A stretch of DNA of 44,798 nucleotides, from positions 1 through 44,798 of the forward strand of contig DAIDKV010000225.1 of NCBI GenBank assembly GCA_027449865.1. Reading direction: 5' to 3'. The number at the start of each line of letters is the position of its first letter. Within the stretch, counting starts at the first letter, position 1. A program made the position numbers and the translations under genes. This document shows, in pieces, positions 1-8,977 of the stretch. The notes under the pieces were generated by a model that ran no database searches, was not told where the DNA came from, and saw only the letters and a program-made list of their open reading frames with translations. Source of the DNA: Planctomycetales bacterium (GTDB lineage: Bacteria; Planctomycetota; Planctomycetia; Isosphaerales; Isosphaeraceae).

Positions 1-15
1 GGGTCGGCCGCCCTT

Positions 16-663
16 CTAAGCCCGGTGTCTCATCCCCATCGCCTTTTCGGGGGCCGTGCCCAGCCGAGCGAGGATGCCCTGCATCTCACCGATTTCCCGG
101 GTCTGAGTCGCCACGATATTCGCGGCCAGGCTCCGGATCCCCGGCTGCGCGGCGCGGGTCCGCGCCTCTCTGGCCCCGGCCATGCCCATGCCGTCTCCCA
201 CGATCGTCATGGTGTGGTGCTCGATCATCATCGTCAGGAACGCCCGATCGAAGGCGGTCCCGCGCTGCGAGCCGAGGGAGCGGAGGTCGGCGACCTCGTC
301 GGCGGCCTCCACGGGCCGGTAGTTCCGGACGCCGTCGACGGCGAGGTAGCGATTCATCCGGGCGATCTCGGGCCGCTGCTCGGCGATGATTTGCCGGGCT
401 AGCCCCTTCACCTGGGGGTCGGTCGCGTAACGAAGCGCCAGCCGCGACATGTCGATCGCCATCTGGTGATGCGGGATCATCCCCGTCAGGAAATTGATCT
501 CGAAGCCCACCGTCGCGCGGTCCGCGAGCGGCGCGGCCTTCGTCAGGACGGCCGCGATATGCACGGCGGCCGGGGCCGGGGCCATCGCGGTCATCTGACT
601 GAGCGCCAGCCGGTCTTCCAGGGGGCCCAGGGACTCGGGCCGGAAGGCGTGTCGCTTCTGCAT
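16..663 (-). CDS. Secreted DUF305 protein (copper-associated)
   Basis: This 215-residue protein carries two copies of the DUF305 signature: MIPHHQMAI in the N-terminal half and MIEHHTMTI in the C-terminal half, each followed by a helical stretch. His/Met-rich DUF305 proteins often sit beside copper resistance genes and are thought to bind metal outside the cytoplasm. The N-terminus contains GPLEDRLALS, which resembles the LEDR/LEPR-type signal common at the start of exported planctomycete proteins. The ATG at 663 is preferred over an in-frame ATG at 723 because GGGAG lies 7 nt upstream. It is the last gene of the leftward copper cluster. Metal binding is inferred from the family and context. 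Confidence 0.85.
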   Translation of the reverse strand: MQKRHAFRPESLGPLEDRLALSQMTAMAPAPAAVHIAAVLTKAAPLADRATVGFEINFLTGMIPHHQMAIDMSRLALRYATDPQVKGLARQIIAEQRPEIARMNRYLAVDGVRNYRPVEAADEVADLRSLGSQRGTAFDRAFLTMMIEHHTMTIVGDGMGMAGAREARTRAAQPGIRSLAANIVATQTREIGEMQGILARLGTAPEKAMGMRHRA

Positions 664-719
664 AATATCTCCCGAATTGGTTGCGGTCCTCGGCGGAAGG
701 CCGAGGCCCGAAGGGTTGC

Positions 720-1415
720 TCAATGGGCGTGAGCGTCGTGTTCGCCCTTCGCGGCCGGGACCTGAGCGCCGAGGAATTTGTCCGGATACGCCTGGATCTG
801 CTTGAGGCAGCCCTTGCAGCAGATGAAGGTGGACTTGTCGCCGCGCGTGACCTTCAGCGGCCCGCCCATCGAGTCGAGGTCCTCCTTGCTGACGGGGCAG
901 GTCTTCAGCGCGGCGACGGCCTTCGCGTCGGCCTGGGTCGCCTTACTGACGACCAGGTCGTTGCCGGCCGCCAGGGCGAAGGGGACGGAAAAGCTCGCCG
1001 ACGTCTCCGCCGCCTCGGGCAGGCCCTTGATCTTGAACTCCACCCTGGCGCCGCTCGCGGGCAGCTTGCTGAGATCGACGGCGGTCCCGAGCGAGGCGGC
1101 CGGACGGCCGGGGCTCCCGGCTGCCGGGGCAAGCTTCCGCTCGAACCAGGGCTTCGGCGAGTTCGGATGGTAGAATGTCGCGGTTCCGGTCAGCCGAGAA
1201 GCCCCGACCGGCTTGTCCTCGTGGCTCCGCGGATAGACCTTGAGCCCGTCCTTCGCGAAGACGACCTCGAAGTGATACTCCCTGGTCATCGCCACCTTGC
1301 CGCCGTGCAGGGGGGCGCCGTGCTTGTGGCCTTCGTCGGCCGAGGCGATCCCGCCCAGGCCGAGGGCCAGGGCCGCGGCGAATGTCGTTAGCCGATGGAT
1401 CGAAACCGTCTGCAT
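720..1415 (-). CDS. Secreted protein with C-terminal YHS-like metal site
   Basis: The predicted product has 231 residues. A hydrophobic N-terminus ending near GIASADEG looks like a signal peptide, followed by the His-containing HKHGAPLHGG. The C-terminal ~45 residues contain a CPVS motif and a downstream ICCKGC pair, a YHS/TRASH-like heavy-metal site. The CusB-like adaptor at 6620-8335 carries a related block (CPVT...WTCCEAC). The tail is His-rich (GEHDAHAH). The ATG at 1415 is chosen because the signal peptide begins there; the reading frame stays open upstream but that part reads like out-of-frame sequence. The role is probably periplasmic metal binding or delivery to the efflux system. The exact family is not recognised. 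Confidence 0.8.
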   Translation of the reverse strand: MQTVSIHRLTTFAAALALGLGGIASADEGHKHGAPLHGGKVAMTREYHFEVVFAKDGLKVYPRSHEDKPVGASRLTGTATFYHPNSPKPWFERKLAPAAGSPGRPAASLGTAVDLSKLPASGARVEFKIKGLPEAAETSASFSVPFALAAGNDLVVSKATQADAKAVAALKTCPVSKEDLDSMGGPLKVTRGDKSTFICCKGCLKQIQAYPDKFLGAQVPAAKGEHDAHAH

Positions 1416-1498
1416 GGATCTTGTCCTGTCCGAATCGGGTGGGGTTTTGGGTAAGAGCCCCCCGGAATCCGTCCCGGGGAGCGAACCGGTTCTCGCGA

Positions 1499-1894
1499 TC
1501 AGCGGCGCTGGAGCGCCATGTGGCAGTAGGGGCAGCTCCCCGGGGTCGCGCTGACGACGGAGGGGTGCATCGGGCAGGAGTACTGGCCCGCGGCGGCGGC
1601 CGGCTGGGGGGTGGCCTGCGGATAGGCCGCATGGGCGTATCCGGTCGAGGGCGCGGGAGCATAGGCTCCCATGTTCATCCCGGGCATGGCCATCCCGGAC
1701 ATGCCGCACCCCCCGCCGCAGCCTCCTCCCCGGCCGCCGTAGTAGCTGCCGCCGAACGTGTGTCCGCCGCCGTAGCCGCCGGTGTTCCGATAACCGCCAC
1801 CGCCGCAACCGGCCTGGGCCAGGGCGTGAGACATTGCTAGGCCCCCGATCGCGAGCAAACCGGCGAGGGCCATCGTCTTCAAGGTCGATCGCAT
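1499..1894 (-). CDS. Secreted Gly/Met-rich protein with heavy-metal-binding domain
   Basis: The product has 131 residues. A signal peptide (about residues 1-27) is followed by a glycine-rich stretch with Cys and Met clusters (CGMSGMAMPGMNMG). The C-terminus is a heavy-metal-binding domain, about residues 105-128, with the pattern YxCPMHP...GxCPYCHMAL. This domain is common in Cus-type adaptors and copper ATPases. The ATG at 1894 has GGAG upstream. A paralogue with the same three-part layout lies at 39595-40029. It is likely an extracytoplasmic Cu/Ag-binding protein; that function is inferred. Confidence 0.85.
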   Translation of the reverse strand: MRSTLKTMALAGLLAIGGLAMSHALAQAGCGGGGYRNTGGYGGGHTFGGSYYGGRGGGCGGGCGMSGMAMPGMNMGAYAPAPSTGYAHAAYPQATPQPAAAAGQYSCPMHPSVVSATPGSCPYCHMALQRR

Positions 1895-2007
1895 GTCATT
1901 TCTCCGGAAAGGAGCCAAGGGGAGGATCGCGCGGCGGCACCGGCCGCCGCATGCCTTGGGGACGATCGGCCCGCCCGTGAGCCCTCGGGCAGGACGATCC
2001 ATTCGGG

Positions 2008-2472
2008 TCAGCGGGCGTTATGGCCGCCCATGGCCTTGACCATCTCGCGGCAGCTCGCCGCGCACTTCTTCAGGGACTCGATCGTCTCCTTCATCCCGGG
2101 GTCGGAGAGCTTCTCGCACTCGGCGATGCACGCCTCGCAGCTCTCGGCGCAGGCGTGGCAGGTGAAGGTCATCAGCGGGCTCATGCGGGCGACGAGCTTG
2201 GCCGCGGTGCTGCACACCTCGCCGCAGTCGACGCAGAGGTGCATCGCCTTGGCGTGCTGGGCCTTCCCCGCCTGGACCTGCTTGTAGCAGTGATGGAACC
2301 CCTGGTTGCACTCCTTGGCGCAGTCCGAGCAGGCCTCGGCGCACTTCTCGTGGATGTCGCCTTCAACGTGCGCGTGCGCCTTGCCGTCCTGGGCGAGGGC
2401 CGCGCCGCCCGTCACCGCGGCGAGCCCGGCGGCGCTCGCCGCGAGGACGCCCAACAATTCCCTGCGATCCAT
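2008..2472 (-). CDS. Csp-like cysteine-rich four-helix copper-storage protein
   Basis: The product has 154 residues. A twin-arginine-like N-terminus (MDRRELLGVLAASAAG) is followed by AAALAQ-type cleavage residues, so export is likely, possibly by Tat. The mature part holds 15 cysteines, mostly spaced as CxxxC or CxxC on predicted helices (CAEACSDC, CVDCGEVC, CHACAESCEAC). This matches Csp copper-storage proteins and the DUF326 cysteine-rich family, four-helix bundles that load many Cu(I) ions on inward-facing cysteines. A close paralogue is at 39008-39445. It lies 90 bp downstream of the CusA-like gene, so the two are probably co-transcribed. Confidence 0.88.
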   Translation of the reverse strand: MDRRELLGVLAASAAGLAAVTGGAALAQDGKAHAHVEGDIHEKCAEACSDCAKECNQGFHHCYKQVQAGKAQHAKAMHLCVDCGEVCSTAAKLVARMSPLMTFTCHACAESCEACIAECEKLSDPGMKETIESLKKCAASCREMVKAMGGHNAR

Positions 2473-2562
2473 GGCTCTTCTCCTGGTGCATGCGGGGCGA
2501 GGTCGTGCTCACGTCTTCCGCCCTGGCCGGCCTCGCCCCTGACCCGGCCGCGGCGTGTCTCG

Positions 2563-5500
2563 TCAATGAGGGGTGTGCCCCTCGGCGGTGGCGGTCGCCG
2601 TGGCGGCGCGCCGGGCCGGGACGGTCCGGACCCGCTCGTCGAAGGCCCCGAGATGATGGATCTTCCGCCACTGCCACTGCTTCACCGCGAAGTAGAGGAC
2701 CGGCAGGAACACGTCGATGACCTCGTCGGCGATGAGGAGCCCGCCGAGGACGGGGGCCGCCATCGGCCGGATGACCTCGGCCCCGACCCCGGAGGCCCAG
2801 AGCATCGGTGCGATCGAGATGATCGTCGTTCCCTCCGTCAGGAGCTTCGGCCGCAGCCGGTGGATGGCCCCTTCGAGGATCGCCTCCTTGAGCTCGGCCA
2901 CCGAGCCGATGGCCTCCAGGCCGCCGCGCTCCTCGATCGCCTCCCGCAGATACACGAGCATCACGATCCCGGTCTCGGTCGCCATGCCGAAGCAGGCGAT
3001 GTAGCCGACCCAGACGGCGACAGAGAAATTGAACCCGAACAACCACTGGAAAATGGCCCCCCCGGCCAGCGCCCCGAGGACGCTCGTCATCATCAGCCCG
3101 GCGTCGATCCAGCTCTTGTAGGTCAGGTAGAGGATCAGCACGATGACCGCGATGACCGCCGGGAAGACGACCTGCAGGGTCTTCCTGGTCTTCAGCTCGT
3201 TCTCGAACTGGCCCGACCACTCGACATACATCCCCGGCGGAAGCTTCACCTTGTCGGCGACGACCCGCCTCGCCTCCTCGACGAAGCCGACCTCGTCGCG
3301 GCCCGTGACCGTGAGCTGGACGTAGGCCCGCAAAAGCCCGTTCTCGCTCTTGATCATCGAAGGTCCCTCGACCACACGGACGTCGGCCACCTCGGAGAGC
3401 GGGATTTGCGTCGGCTGGACGCTCGTGCTGGCAGAGCCGCCGGAGGGGCCGGCCATGCCCATCCCGCCCGGCGCGTCGGGACCGGCCGGGGCGGTGCTGC
3501 CGCGGGCCGCGATGAGCGTATGCTTGAGCGCCTCCTCGTCGGTCCGGAAGTCCCGGGCGTAGCGGACGCGCACGGGGAAGCGCCTCCGCCCCTCGACGGT
3601 CATCGTGAGCGGCTTGCCGCCCATCGCGACCTCGACCACGTCCTGGACGTCGCCCACCTGGATGCCGTAGCGGGCGGCCTTCTCGCGGTCGATGTCGATC
3701 TCGACATAGCCCTTGCCTACGATCTGGTCGGGGACGACGCCGTTGGCCCCGCGCACCCCGCGGAGCACCTCGGCGATGTCCTGGCTGAACCGCTGGATCT
3801 CGTCGAGGTCGGCGCCGAAGACCTTTACCCCCACCGGCGTGCGGACGCCCGTGGCGAGCATCTCGATCCGGTTGATGATCGGCTGGGTGAAGATGTTCCC
3901 CCAGCCGGGGACCTGCAGCGCCGTGCCCATCTCGTCGACCAGATCCTGCTTCGACTTCTGCCAGAGGAAGAGCCGGTCGGAGAAGGGTTTTTCGAGGGAG
4001 GAGCGGAGGGCGAACAGCTCGGCCGAGGATGGCGCCCGGAGGGCGAGCTTCTTCCCCTCCCCCCGCTTCACCAGTTCGTCCAGTGCCGCCTCGGTGACCT
4101 CCGCGACGGCCCGGTCGAAGATCTCCCAATTGAGCGACTTCATCCGCTCCTTGAGCTTCTCCTCGTGCGCATGGACCAGCCGGTCGGTGATCCGGGTGAA
4201 GAGCGTCTCCCGGGCCCTGCCCAGGACTTCGCCCGCGAGGTCCGCGGCGTGCTCCCACGCTCCCGGCGGGGGCGAGAGGAGGTCCGAGCGATCTTCGAGG
4301 ACTCCCAGGGCGACGAGCCGCCGGGAGGCGTCCTTCACGACCGCCGACACGTCGTCGAAGCGAGGCTCGAGGGCCATCCGGTCGCCGTAGGTCGCGCCAA
4401 GCTCCTTGGAGAGGGCTTCTCCCTCCGCCGGTGCGAGCGGGCGGCGGACCAACTTCGGGTCCACCCGCGCGAGCAGCGAGTCGACCGCCTCGCCGGCGAG
4501 CAGCGAGCCCAACACCGGCCGATATTCCTTGATCCGCAGGAGGGCCACGTCGCGCAGCGTCTTGTCGACGCGCATGACGACCTCCATCGCCGCCTCGTTC
4601 AGCAGCGCGTCGCGTTCCTCGTTCGTCGCCGGGGCTTTCAGCAGCCCCTTGGCCTCGAGCGAGGCCAGGGCCGCCCTCACCTGGATCAGCGCGTCGTCGA
4701 ATTTGAGCTTCCGCTTCGGCCAGAGCCCGCGGTCGTAGAGGTTGATGATCGTCTCCACCATGTCGAGCGGCGACGGGTCGGTCGCGGTCTCCGCCCGGCC
4801 CGCCTTCCCGACCACCGTCAGCACCTCGGGGAAGCCCCGCAGCACGGCGTCGCGGGCCTTCAGGTCCATCGCCGCCTGGGTCACCGACATCCGGGGGACG
4901 CTTGTCGGCATGTCCAGGATCGAGCCCTCGTCGAGCGGCGGCATGAACTCGCTGCCGAGCCGGGTCGAGGCGAGATAGCCGCAGCCGAGGATCACGACGA
5001 AGAGCCAGCAGACCAGGGTCGTGCGGTCCATCAGCCAGGAGAGCATCGGCTTGAAGATGGTGATCATCGTGCGCACGAGCCAGCTGTCGTCCTCGCCTTT
5101 GATCCGGCCCCGCAGGAAGATCGGGATGAGGGCCGGTACCAGCGTGATGGCGAGGAGCGCCACCCCGATGAGGGCGAATGTTTTTGTCCAGGCGAGCGGG
5201 TGGAACATCTTCCCCGACCGGCCGGTCAGGGCGAACACCGGGAGGAAGGAGACGATGGTGATCAGGATCGAGAAGAAGATCGGCCGGCCCACCGTCCGGC
5301 AGGCCGGGATGATCGTGTCCAGGACGTTGCCCGTCACCCGGCGGTTGCCGAAGCGGCGCGTGAGGTGATGCGCCGCGTTCTCGGTCATGACGACCGCCTG
5401 GTCTTCGAGGATGCCCACCGAGATGGCGATCCCCGCCAGGCTCATGATGTTCGACGGGATGCCGAAGATCTTCATCAGCAGGAAGCTGAAGAGGATCGCC

Positions 5501-6603
5501 AGCGGCAGCGTGATCGAGACCACGAACGCCCCGCCCAGGTGGCCCATGATGAGAACGATCATCACCGTCGAGATGATGATCTCTTCGCGCACCGTGTCGG
5601 AGACGGTCTCCAGCGCCTTGTTGATGAGCGGCGTCCGATCGTAGAAGGGGACGATCATCACCCCCTCGGGGAGCCCCGCCGAGAGGGTGGTGATCTTATC
5701 CTTCACCCGCCGCGTGACCTCGAGCGGGTTCTCGCCGAACCGCATCATCACGACGCCGCCGACCACCTCCCGGCCGTCCTTTTCGAGCACGCTCCGCTTG
5801 AATCCCGGGCCCATCTGGACCGCAGCGATGGTCTTCAAATAGATGGGGACGCCCCCGCGCTCGGCGACGACCGTCTTCTTCAGGTCCTCGATATTCTTGA
5901 TCCAGCCGACCGAGCGGATGAGATATTCGGCGTTGCCCTTGTGAATCACCCGGCCGCCCACGGCCGAGTTGGAGCGCTGCACCGCCGAGTAGACCTCGCC
6001 GAGGCTGACCCCGTAGGAGCGGAGCTTGACCGGGTCGAGGTCGATCTGGTATTCGCGCGGCGCCCCGCCGACCGAGGCGACTTCCGCGACCCCGGGGACG
6101 GAATTGAGCTGGTAGCGCACATACCAATCCTGGATCGCCCGGAGCTCCCCGAGATCCGTCTTCTCGCCCTCGACGGTGTACCAGAAGATCTGGCCCACGG
6201 CTGTGGCGTCGGGCGCCATGTAGGGCGTGACGCCCTGGGGGAGTTCCGGGGCGACGGTGGCTAAGCGTTCCAGCACGCGCTGCCGGGCGAAGTAGTAATC
6301 GGTCGCGTCGTCGAAGATGACGTTGATCATCGAGAAGTTGAACTCGCTCGACGACCGGACGACCTTCACCCCGGCGAGCCCCTGGAGCTTGGTCGTGAGC
6401 GGATAGGTGACCTGGTCCTCGATCTCCTGGGGGCTGCGGCCCATCCAGTCGGTGAAGACGATCACCTGGTTCTCGGACTGGTCGGGGATGGCGTCCACCG
6501 GCATCGTCATCAGGGCGCGGAAGCCCGCGACCCCGACCACGATGGCCGCGAGGATGACGAGGAAGCGGTTCCGGATCGACCACTCGATGATGCCTTCGAT
6601 CAT
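2563..6603 (-). CDS. cusA: CusA-like HME-RND Cu(I)/Ag(I) efflux pump with a large insertion
   Basis: This 1346-residue inner-membrane proton/metal antiporter has the full HME-RND layout: N-terminal TM1 (RFLVILAAIVVGVAG), porter domains, GILEDQAVVMTENA in TM4 with a conserved Asp, and GMATETGIVML near the C-terminus with a conserved Glu. The Met triad of E. coli CusA (M573, M623, M672) appears conserved at about M565 (DMPTSVP), M615 (PLDMVET) and M915 (RIEMLATG), which supports Cu(I)/Ag(I) rather than Zn/Co. Family members are about 1050 residues. The excess sits between about residues 630 and 885, a charged, helical, non-hydrophobic block inside the periplasmic loop. The stop of the adaptor gene lies 16 bp upstream, so the two form one operon. 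Confidence 0.95.
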   Translation of the reverse strand: MIEGIIEWSIRNRFLVILAAIVVGVAGFRALMTMPVDAIPDQSENQVIVFTDWMGRSPQEIEDQVTYPLTTKLQGLAGVKVVRSSSEFNFSMINVIFDDATDYYFARQRVLERLATVAPELPQGVTPYMAPDATAVGQIFWYTVEGEKTDLGELRAIQDWYVRYQLNSVPGVAEVASVGGAPREYQIDLDPVKLRSYGVSLGEVYSAVQRSNSAVGGRVIHKGNAEYLIRSVGWIKNIEDLKKTVVAERGGVPIYLKTIAAVQMGPGFKRSVLEKDGREVVGGVVMMRFGENPLEVTRRVKDKITTLSAGLPEGVMIVPFYDRTPLINKALETVSDTVREEIIISTVMIVLIMGHLGGAFVVSITLPLAILFSFLLMKIFGIPSNIMSLAGIAISVGILEDQAVVMTENAAHHLTRRFGNRRVTGNVLDTIIPACRTVGRPIFFSILITIVSFLPVFALTGRSGKMFHPLAWTKTFALIGVALLAITLVPALIPIFLRGRIKGEDDSWLVRTMITIFKPMLSWLMDRTTLVCWLFVVILGCGYLASTRLGSEFMPPLDEGSILDMPTSVPRMSVTQAAMDLKARDAVLRGFPEVLTVVGKAGRAETATDPSPLDMVETIINLYDRGLWPKRKLKFDDALIQVRAALASLEAKGLLKAPATNEERDALLNEAAMEVVMRVDKTLRDVALLRIKEYRPVLGSLLAGEAVDSLLARVDPKLVRRPLAPAEGEALSKELGATYGDRMALEPRFDDVSAVVKDASRRLVALGVLEDRSDLLSPPPGAWEHAADLAGEVLGRARETLFTRITDRLVHAHEEKLKERMKSLNWEIFDRAVAEVTEAALDELVKRGEGKKLALRAPSSAELFALRSSLEKPFSDRLFLWQKSKQDLVDEMGTALQVPGWGNIFTQPIINRIEMLATGVRTPVGVKVFGADLDEIQRFSQDIAEVLRGVRGANGVVPDQIVGKGYVEIDIDREKAARYGIQVGDVQDVVEVAMGGKPLTMTVEGRRRFPVRVRYARDFRTDEEALKHTLIAARGSTAPAGPDAPGGMGMAGPSGGSASTSVQPTQIPLSEVADVRVVEGPSMIKSENGLLRAYVQLTVTGRDEVGFVEEARRVVADKVKLPPGMYVEWSGQFENELKTRKTLQVVFPAVIAVIVLILYLTYKSWIDAGLMMTSVLGALAGGAIFQWLFGFNFSVAVWVGYIACFGMATETGIVMLVYLREAIEERGGLEAIGSVAELKEAILEGAIHRLRPKLLTEGTTIISIAPMLWASGVGAEVIRPMAAPVLGGLLIADEVIDVFLPVLYFAVKQWQWRKIHHLGAFDERVRTVPARRAATATATAEGHTPH

Positions 6604-6619
6604 GACCTGCCTCCCCTTC

Positions 6620-8335
6620 TCAGTGCCGGTGGGCGGCGGCGGGGGCCGCGGCCGAGCGGTTGGCCTGGCCGCGAAGGGCAGGCGGGCCGCCCTTCGCCGC
6701 GCTCTTCGGATTCAGCCGGTTCTCGGCGTCGATGAGGAACGAGCCCGCGGTAGCGACCCTCTCGCCAGGGGCGAGCCCTTCGAGGACCGGATAGACGTCT
6801 CCGGAGACGGGGCCCAGGACGACCTCGCGCCCCTCGAAGACGCCCGGCTCGGTCTCGACATAGACCAGCTTCTTCGTGCCGGTGTCGATGACCGACGACT
6901 CGGGAACGGTGAGGACCTCGTCCTTCGGCGTCGGGGCGAGCCGGGCGAGATACTTAGCCGGCTCGGCCTTGAGCTTCGGCGGGCACGCCTCGCAGCACGT
7001 CCAGATCTTCCCGCCCTCCACCTCCGCGGGGACCGGCTCGCCCATCGCGCCGAGCTTGAGTGTCGTCACCGGGCAGATCTTCTGCTCGGCCGCGGTGAGG
7101 CTCGCGTGCCTCGCATGGGGCTCCTTCGGCCCTGAGGCGGCGAGCCGCGACCGGAACGCGGGCGTGTCCGCCACGGGCGTGTTGAGCCTCACCGTCGCGA
7201 ACATCCCCGGTCGGAGACGATAGTCGGCGTTTTCGAGGTCGTAGCGGACGTCGACGGTTCGCGTCGCGGGGTTGAGCGCCGGGGCGATGAAGGCAATCTT
7301 TCCCCGGAAGATCTCGCCGGGATAGGCCTCCACACGGGCTTCGACCGCCTGGCCGACCTTCAGGGCCGAGAACTGGTCCTCATAGACCTGCGCCTGCACC
7401 CAGACATGCGAGAGATCGGCGACCTCGAACAATGCGTCGCCCTCGGCCACGTACTGCCCCTCGACCACATTCTTGCGGGTGACGACGCCGCTGATGGGGG
7501 AGAGGATCGGAACGTTGTATCCCGCCTTCCCGCCCCCGAGGATCTGGTCGACCTGCTGCGCAGTGATCCCCCAGCGGGACAGCTTCTCGCGGGCGAGCCG
7601 GACCATTTCCCCCTCGCTGCCCAGGAGCGAGCGGCCGATGGCGCTCTGCGCCGGGGGGCGTTCCCTCGCCGAGCGCTGGGCGAGGAGGAGTTCCTGGATG
7701 GCCTGGTACAGCTCGGGGCTGTAGAGCTCGGCGAGCGGCTCCCCGGCCTTCACCGAGTCGCCGTTGAAGTTCACGTAGAGCTTCTCGATCCGGGACATGC
7801 CCCTGGTCTTCGAGGAGATGCGTGCGAGCCGCCTCTCGTCGTAAGTGACGGAGCCCACCGTGGTGATGGCCTCGGAGAGCGGTGCGTAAGCGATCTCGCT
7901 CGTCTGGATCCCCGCCTGGACCACCCGCATCGGGCCCAGGGCAAGCCGCGAGACGACCCCCGCTGGCAAGTTCTCCTTCTCGCCGACCTTCCGCTTCGAG
8001 AGTGGCATCCCGCAGATCGGGCAGCTCCCCGGCTGCGGCTGGATGACCGTCGGGTGCATCGGGCAGTAATATTCGACGTCGGACGCGGCGGTATGGGCCG
8101 AAGCTGCCGGCCGCGTCCACTTCTCGTAGTGATTCCAGATCGTGTCCCAGTAGCCGAACACCAACCCCGTGGCGGCCATCAGCGCGACGAAGCGGAGCCG
8201 GAGCTCGACGACCTTCACCACCATCCGGAACTTCTGCCAGCGCGTCAGGGGCGGCTCGGACGGGCCGTGTGGCGGACGCGCGGACGCTTCGACCGGGGCC
8301 GCATCGGGCCCCTGGACATTCGCTTCCCAAGACAT
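6620..8335 (-). CDS. cusB: CusB-like periplasmic adaptor with two metal-binding modules
   Basis: This 571-residue membrane-fusion protein links the RND pump to an outer-membrane channel. An N-terminal membrane anchor (about residues 47-62) is followed by a heavy-metal-binding domain at about 89-113 (YYCPMHP...CPICGMPL). The usual hairpin, lipoyl and beta-barrel parts come next (for example VLTVPESSVIDTGTKKLVYV near the end). An extra YHS-like insert at about 417-460 carries CPVT and WTCCEAC and resembles the 720-1415 protein. The tail is His-rich. The ATG at 8335 follows GAGGGGG. A second metal site inside the adaptor is less usual and suggests metal hand-off within the complex. Confidence 0.93.
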   Translation of the reverse strand: MSWEANVQGPDAAPVEASARPPHGPSEPPLTRWQKFRMVVKVVELRLRFVALMAATGLVFGYWDTIWNHYEKWTRPAASAHTAASDVEYYCPMHPTVIQPQPGSCPICGMPLSKRKVGEKENLPAGVVSRLALGPMRVVQAGIQTSEIAYAPLSEAITTVGSVTYDERRLARISSKTRGMSRIEKLYVNFNGDSVKAGEPLAELYSPELYQAIQELLLAQRSARERPPAQSAIGRSLLGSEGEMVRLAREKLSRWGITAQQVDQILGGGKAGYNVPILSPISGVVTRKNVVEGQYVAEGDALFEVADLSHVWVQAQVYEDQFSALKVGQAVEARVEAYPGEIFRGKIAFIAPALNPATRTVDVRYDLENADYRLRPGMFATVRLNTPVADTPAFRSRLAASGPKEPHARHASLTAAEQKICPVTTLKLGAMGEPVPAEVEGGKIWTCCEACPPKLKAEPAKYLARLAPTPKDEVLTVPESSVIDTGTKKLVYVETEPGVFEGREVVLGPVSGDVYPVLEGLAPGERVATAGSFLIDAENRLNPKSAAKGGPPALRGQANRSAAAPAAAHRH

Positions 8336-8506
8336 GGATCCATTCCCCCTCGCGGCCGAGGCACGCAGGCCCGGGCCGGGATTCACCCGCAAAACGAAAT
8401 CGCGATGGGTGTTAGCGTAGAGGCGCTGAGGCGGTGACCCGCGGACGGACCGGGGACGCCGACGCCTACCACATGCGAGACGAGGATCGCCTCGCGGGGG
8501 AAGGGA

Positions 8507-8977
8507 TCAAACGAGGAGGTGGAGGGTGCGCAGGTAGAGGGGGGATTTCGGCGCGCTCGGATTCGCCGAAACCGGCCGAAACGCGGACAGGAAAGGCCTC
8601 GGGACATAGCCGAGATACGCGATGATCTCGTCATGGCCCTGATGGCTGCGACTCTCATCGGATGTGCGGGAGTCGGGCTTTTGGGCCGGGGCGGACGGGG
8701 CGTTCGAGCGGCACGCGCAGGAGCTTCCCGGCCGGGCATCGAGCCTTACCGGGGAGGCCGACCATTCGACACCCTCGGGTCGGGCGATGCCGGGGCGTGG
8801 GGCGAAGGATTCGGACCGCCCGCAGCATCGGCAATCGGCCGCCGGACTCGACGCGCAGCACGCCTTCGGGGCTTTGACCTCCGCACAAGCATTGGCCGCG
8901 CCGCCGACCGACAGCATCCCCGCGAGCGCCATCAAGGCGATCCAGGCGGGATTCAGGCGGTGGCGGCGAGTGGTCAT
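8507..8977 (-). CDS. Cys-rich secreted protein, unknown family (paralogue at 37355)
   Basis: The product has 156 residues. A signal peptide (about residues 1-30, ending ...GGAANACAE) is followed by paired cysteines (ACCASS, CRCC, CACRS). The middle is Pro/Ser-rich and the C-terminus ends in SPLYLRTLHLLV. I do not recognise a named family. The protein at 37355-37828 shares the layout: a Cys-pair region, a C-x-C-R-(S/A) motif followed by a Pro-rich segment, and a similar ending (RPLYVLTTHLRF). Both sit first in a copper cluster, so a small exported copper-binding protein is a reasonable guess. It precedes the CusB-like gene on the same strand. Confidence 0.7.
   Translation of the reverse strand: MTTRRHRLNPAWIALMALAGMLSVGGAANACAEVKAPKACCASSPAADCRCCGRSESFAPRPGIARPEGVEWSASPVRLDARPGSSCACRSNAPSAPAQKPDSRTSDESRSHQGHDEIIAYLGYVPRPFLSAFRPVSANPSAPKSPLYLRTLHLLV

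Noticed and set aside
2020-6264. A 1414-codon open frame on the plus strand opposite the CusA-like pump
   Set aside because: It is the antisense shadow of a high-GC gene: the composition is dominated by Arg, Asp, His and Leu with no domains, and the minus-strand frame is a clear RND pump.
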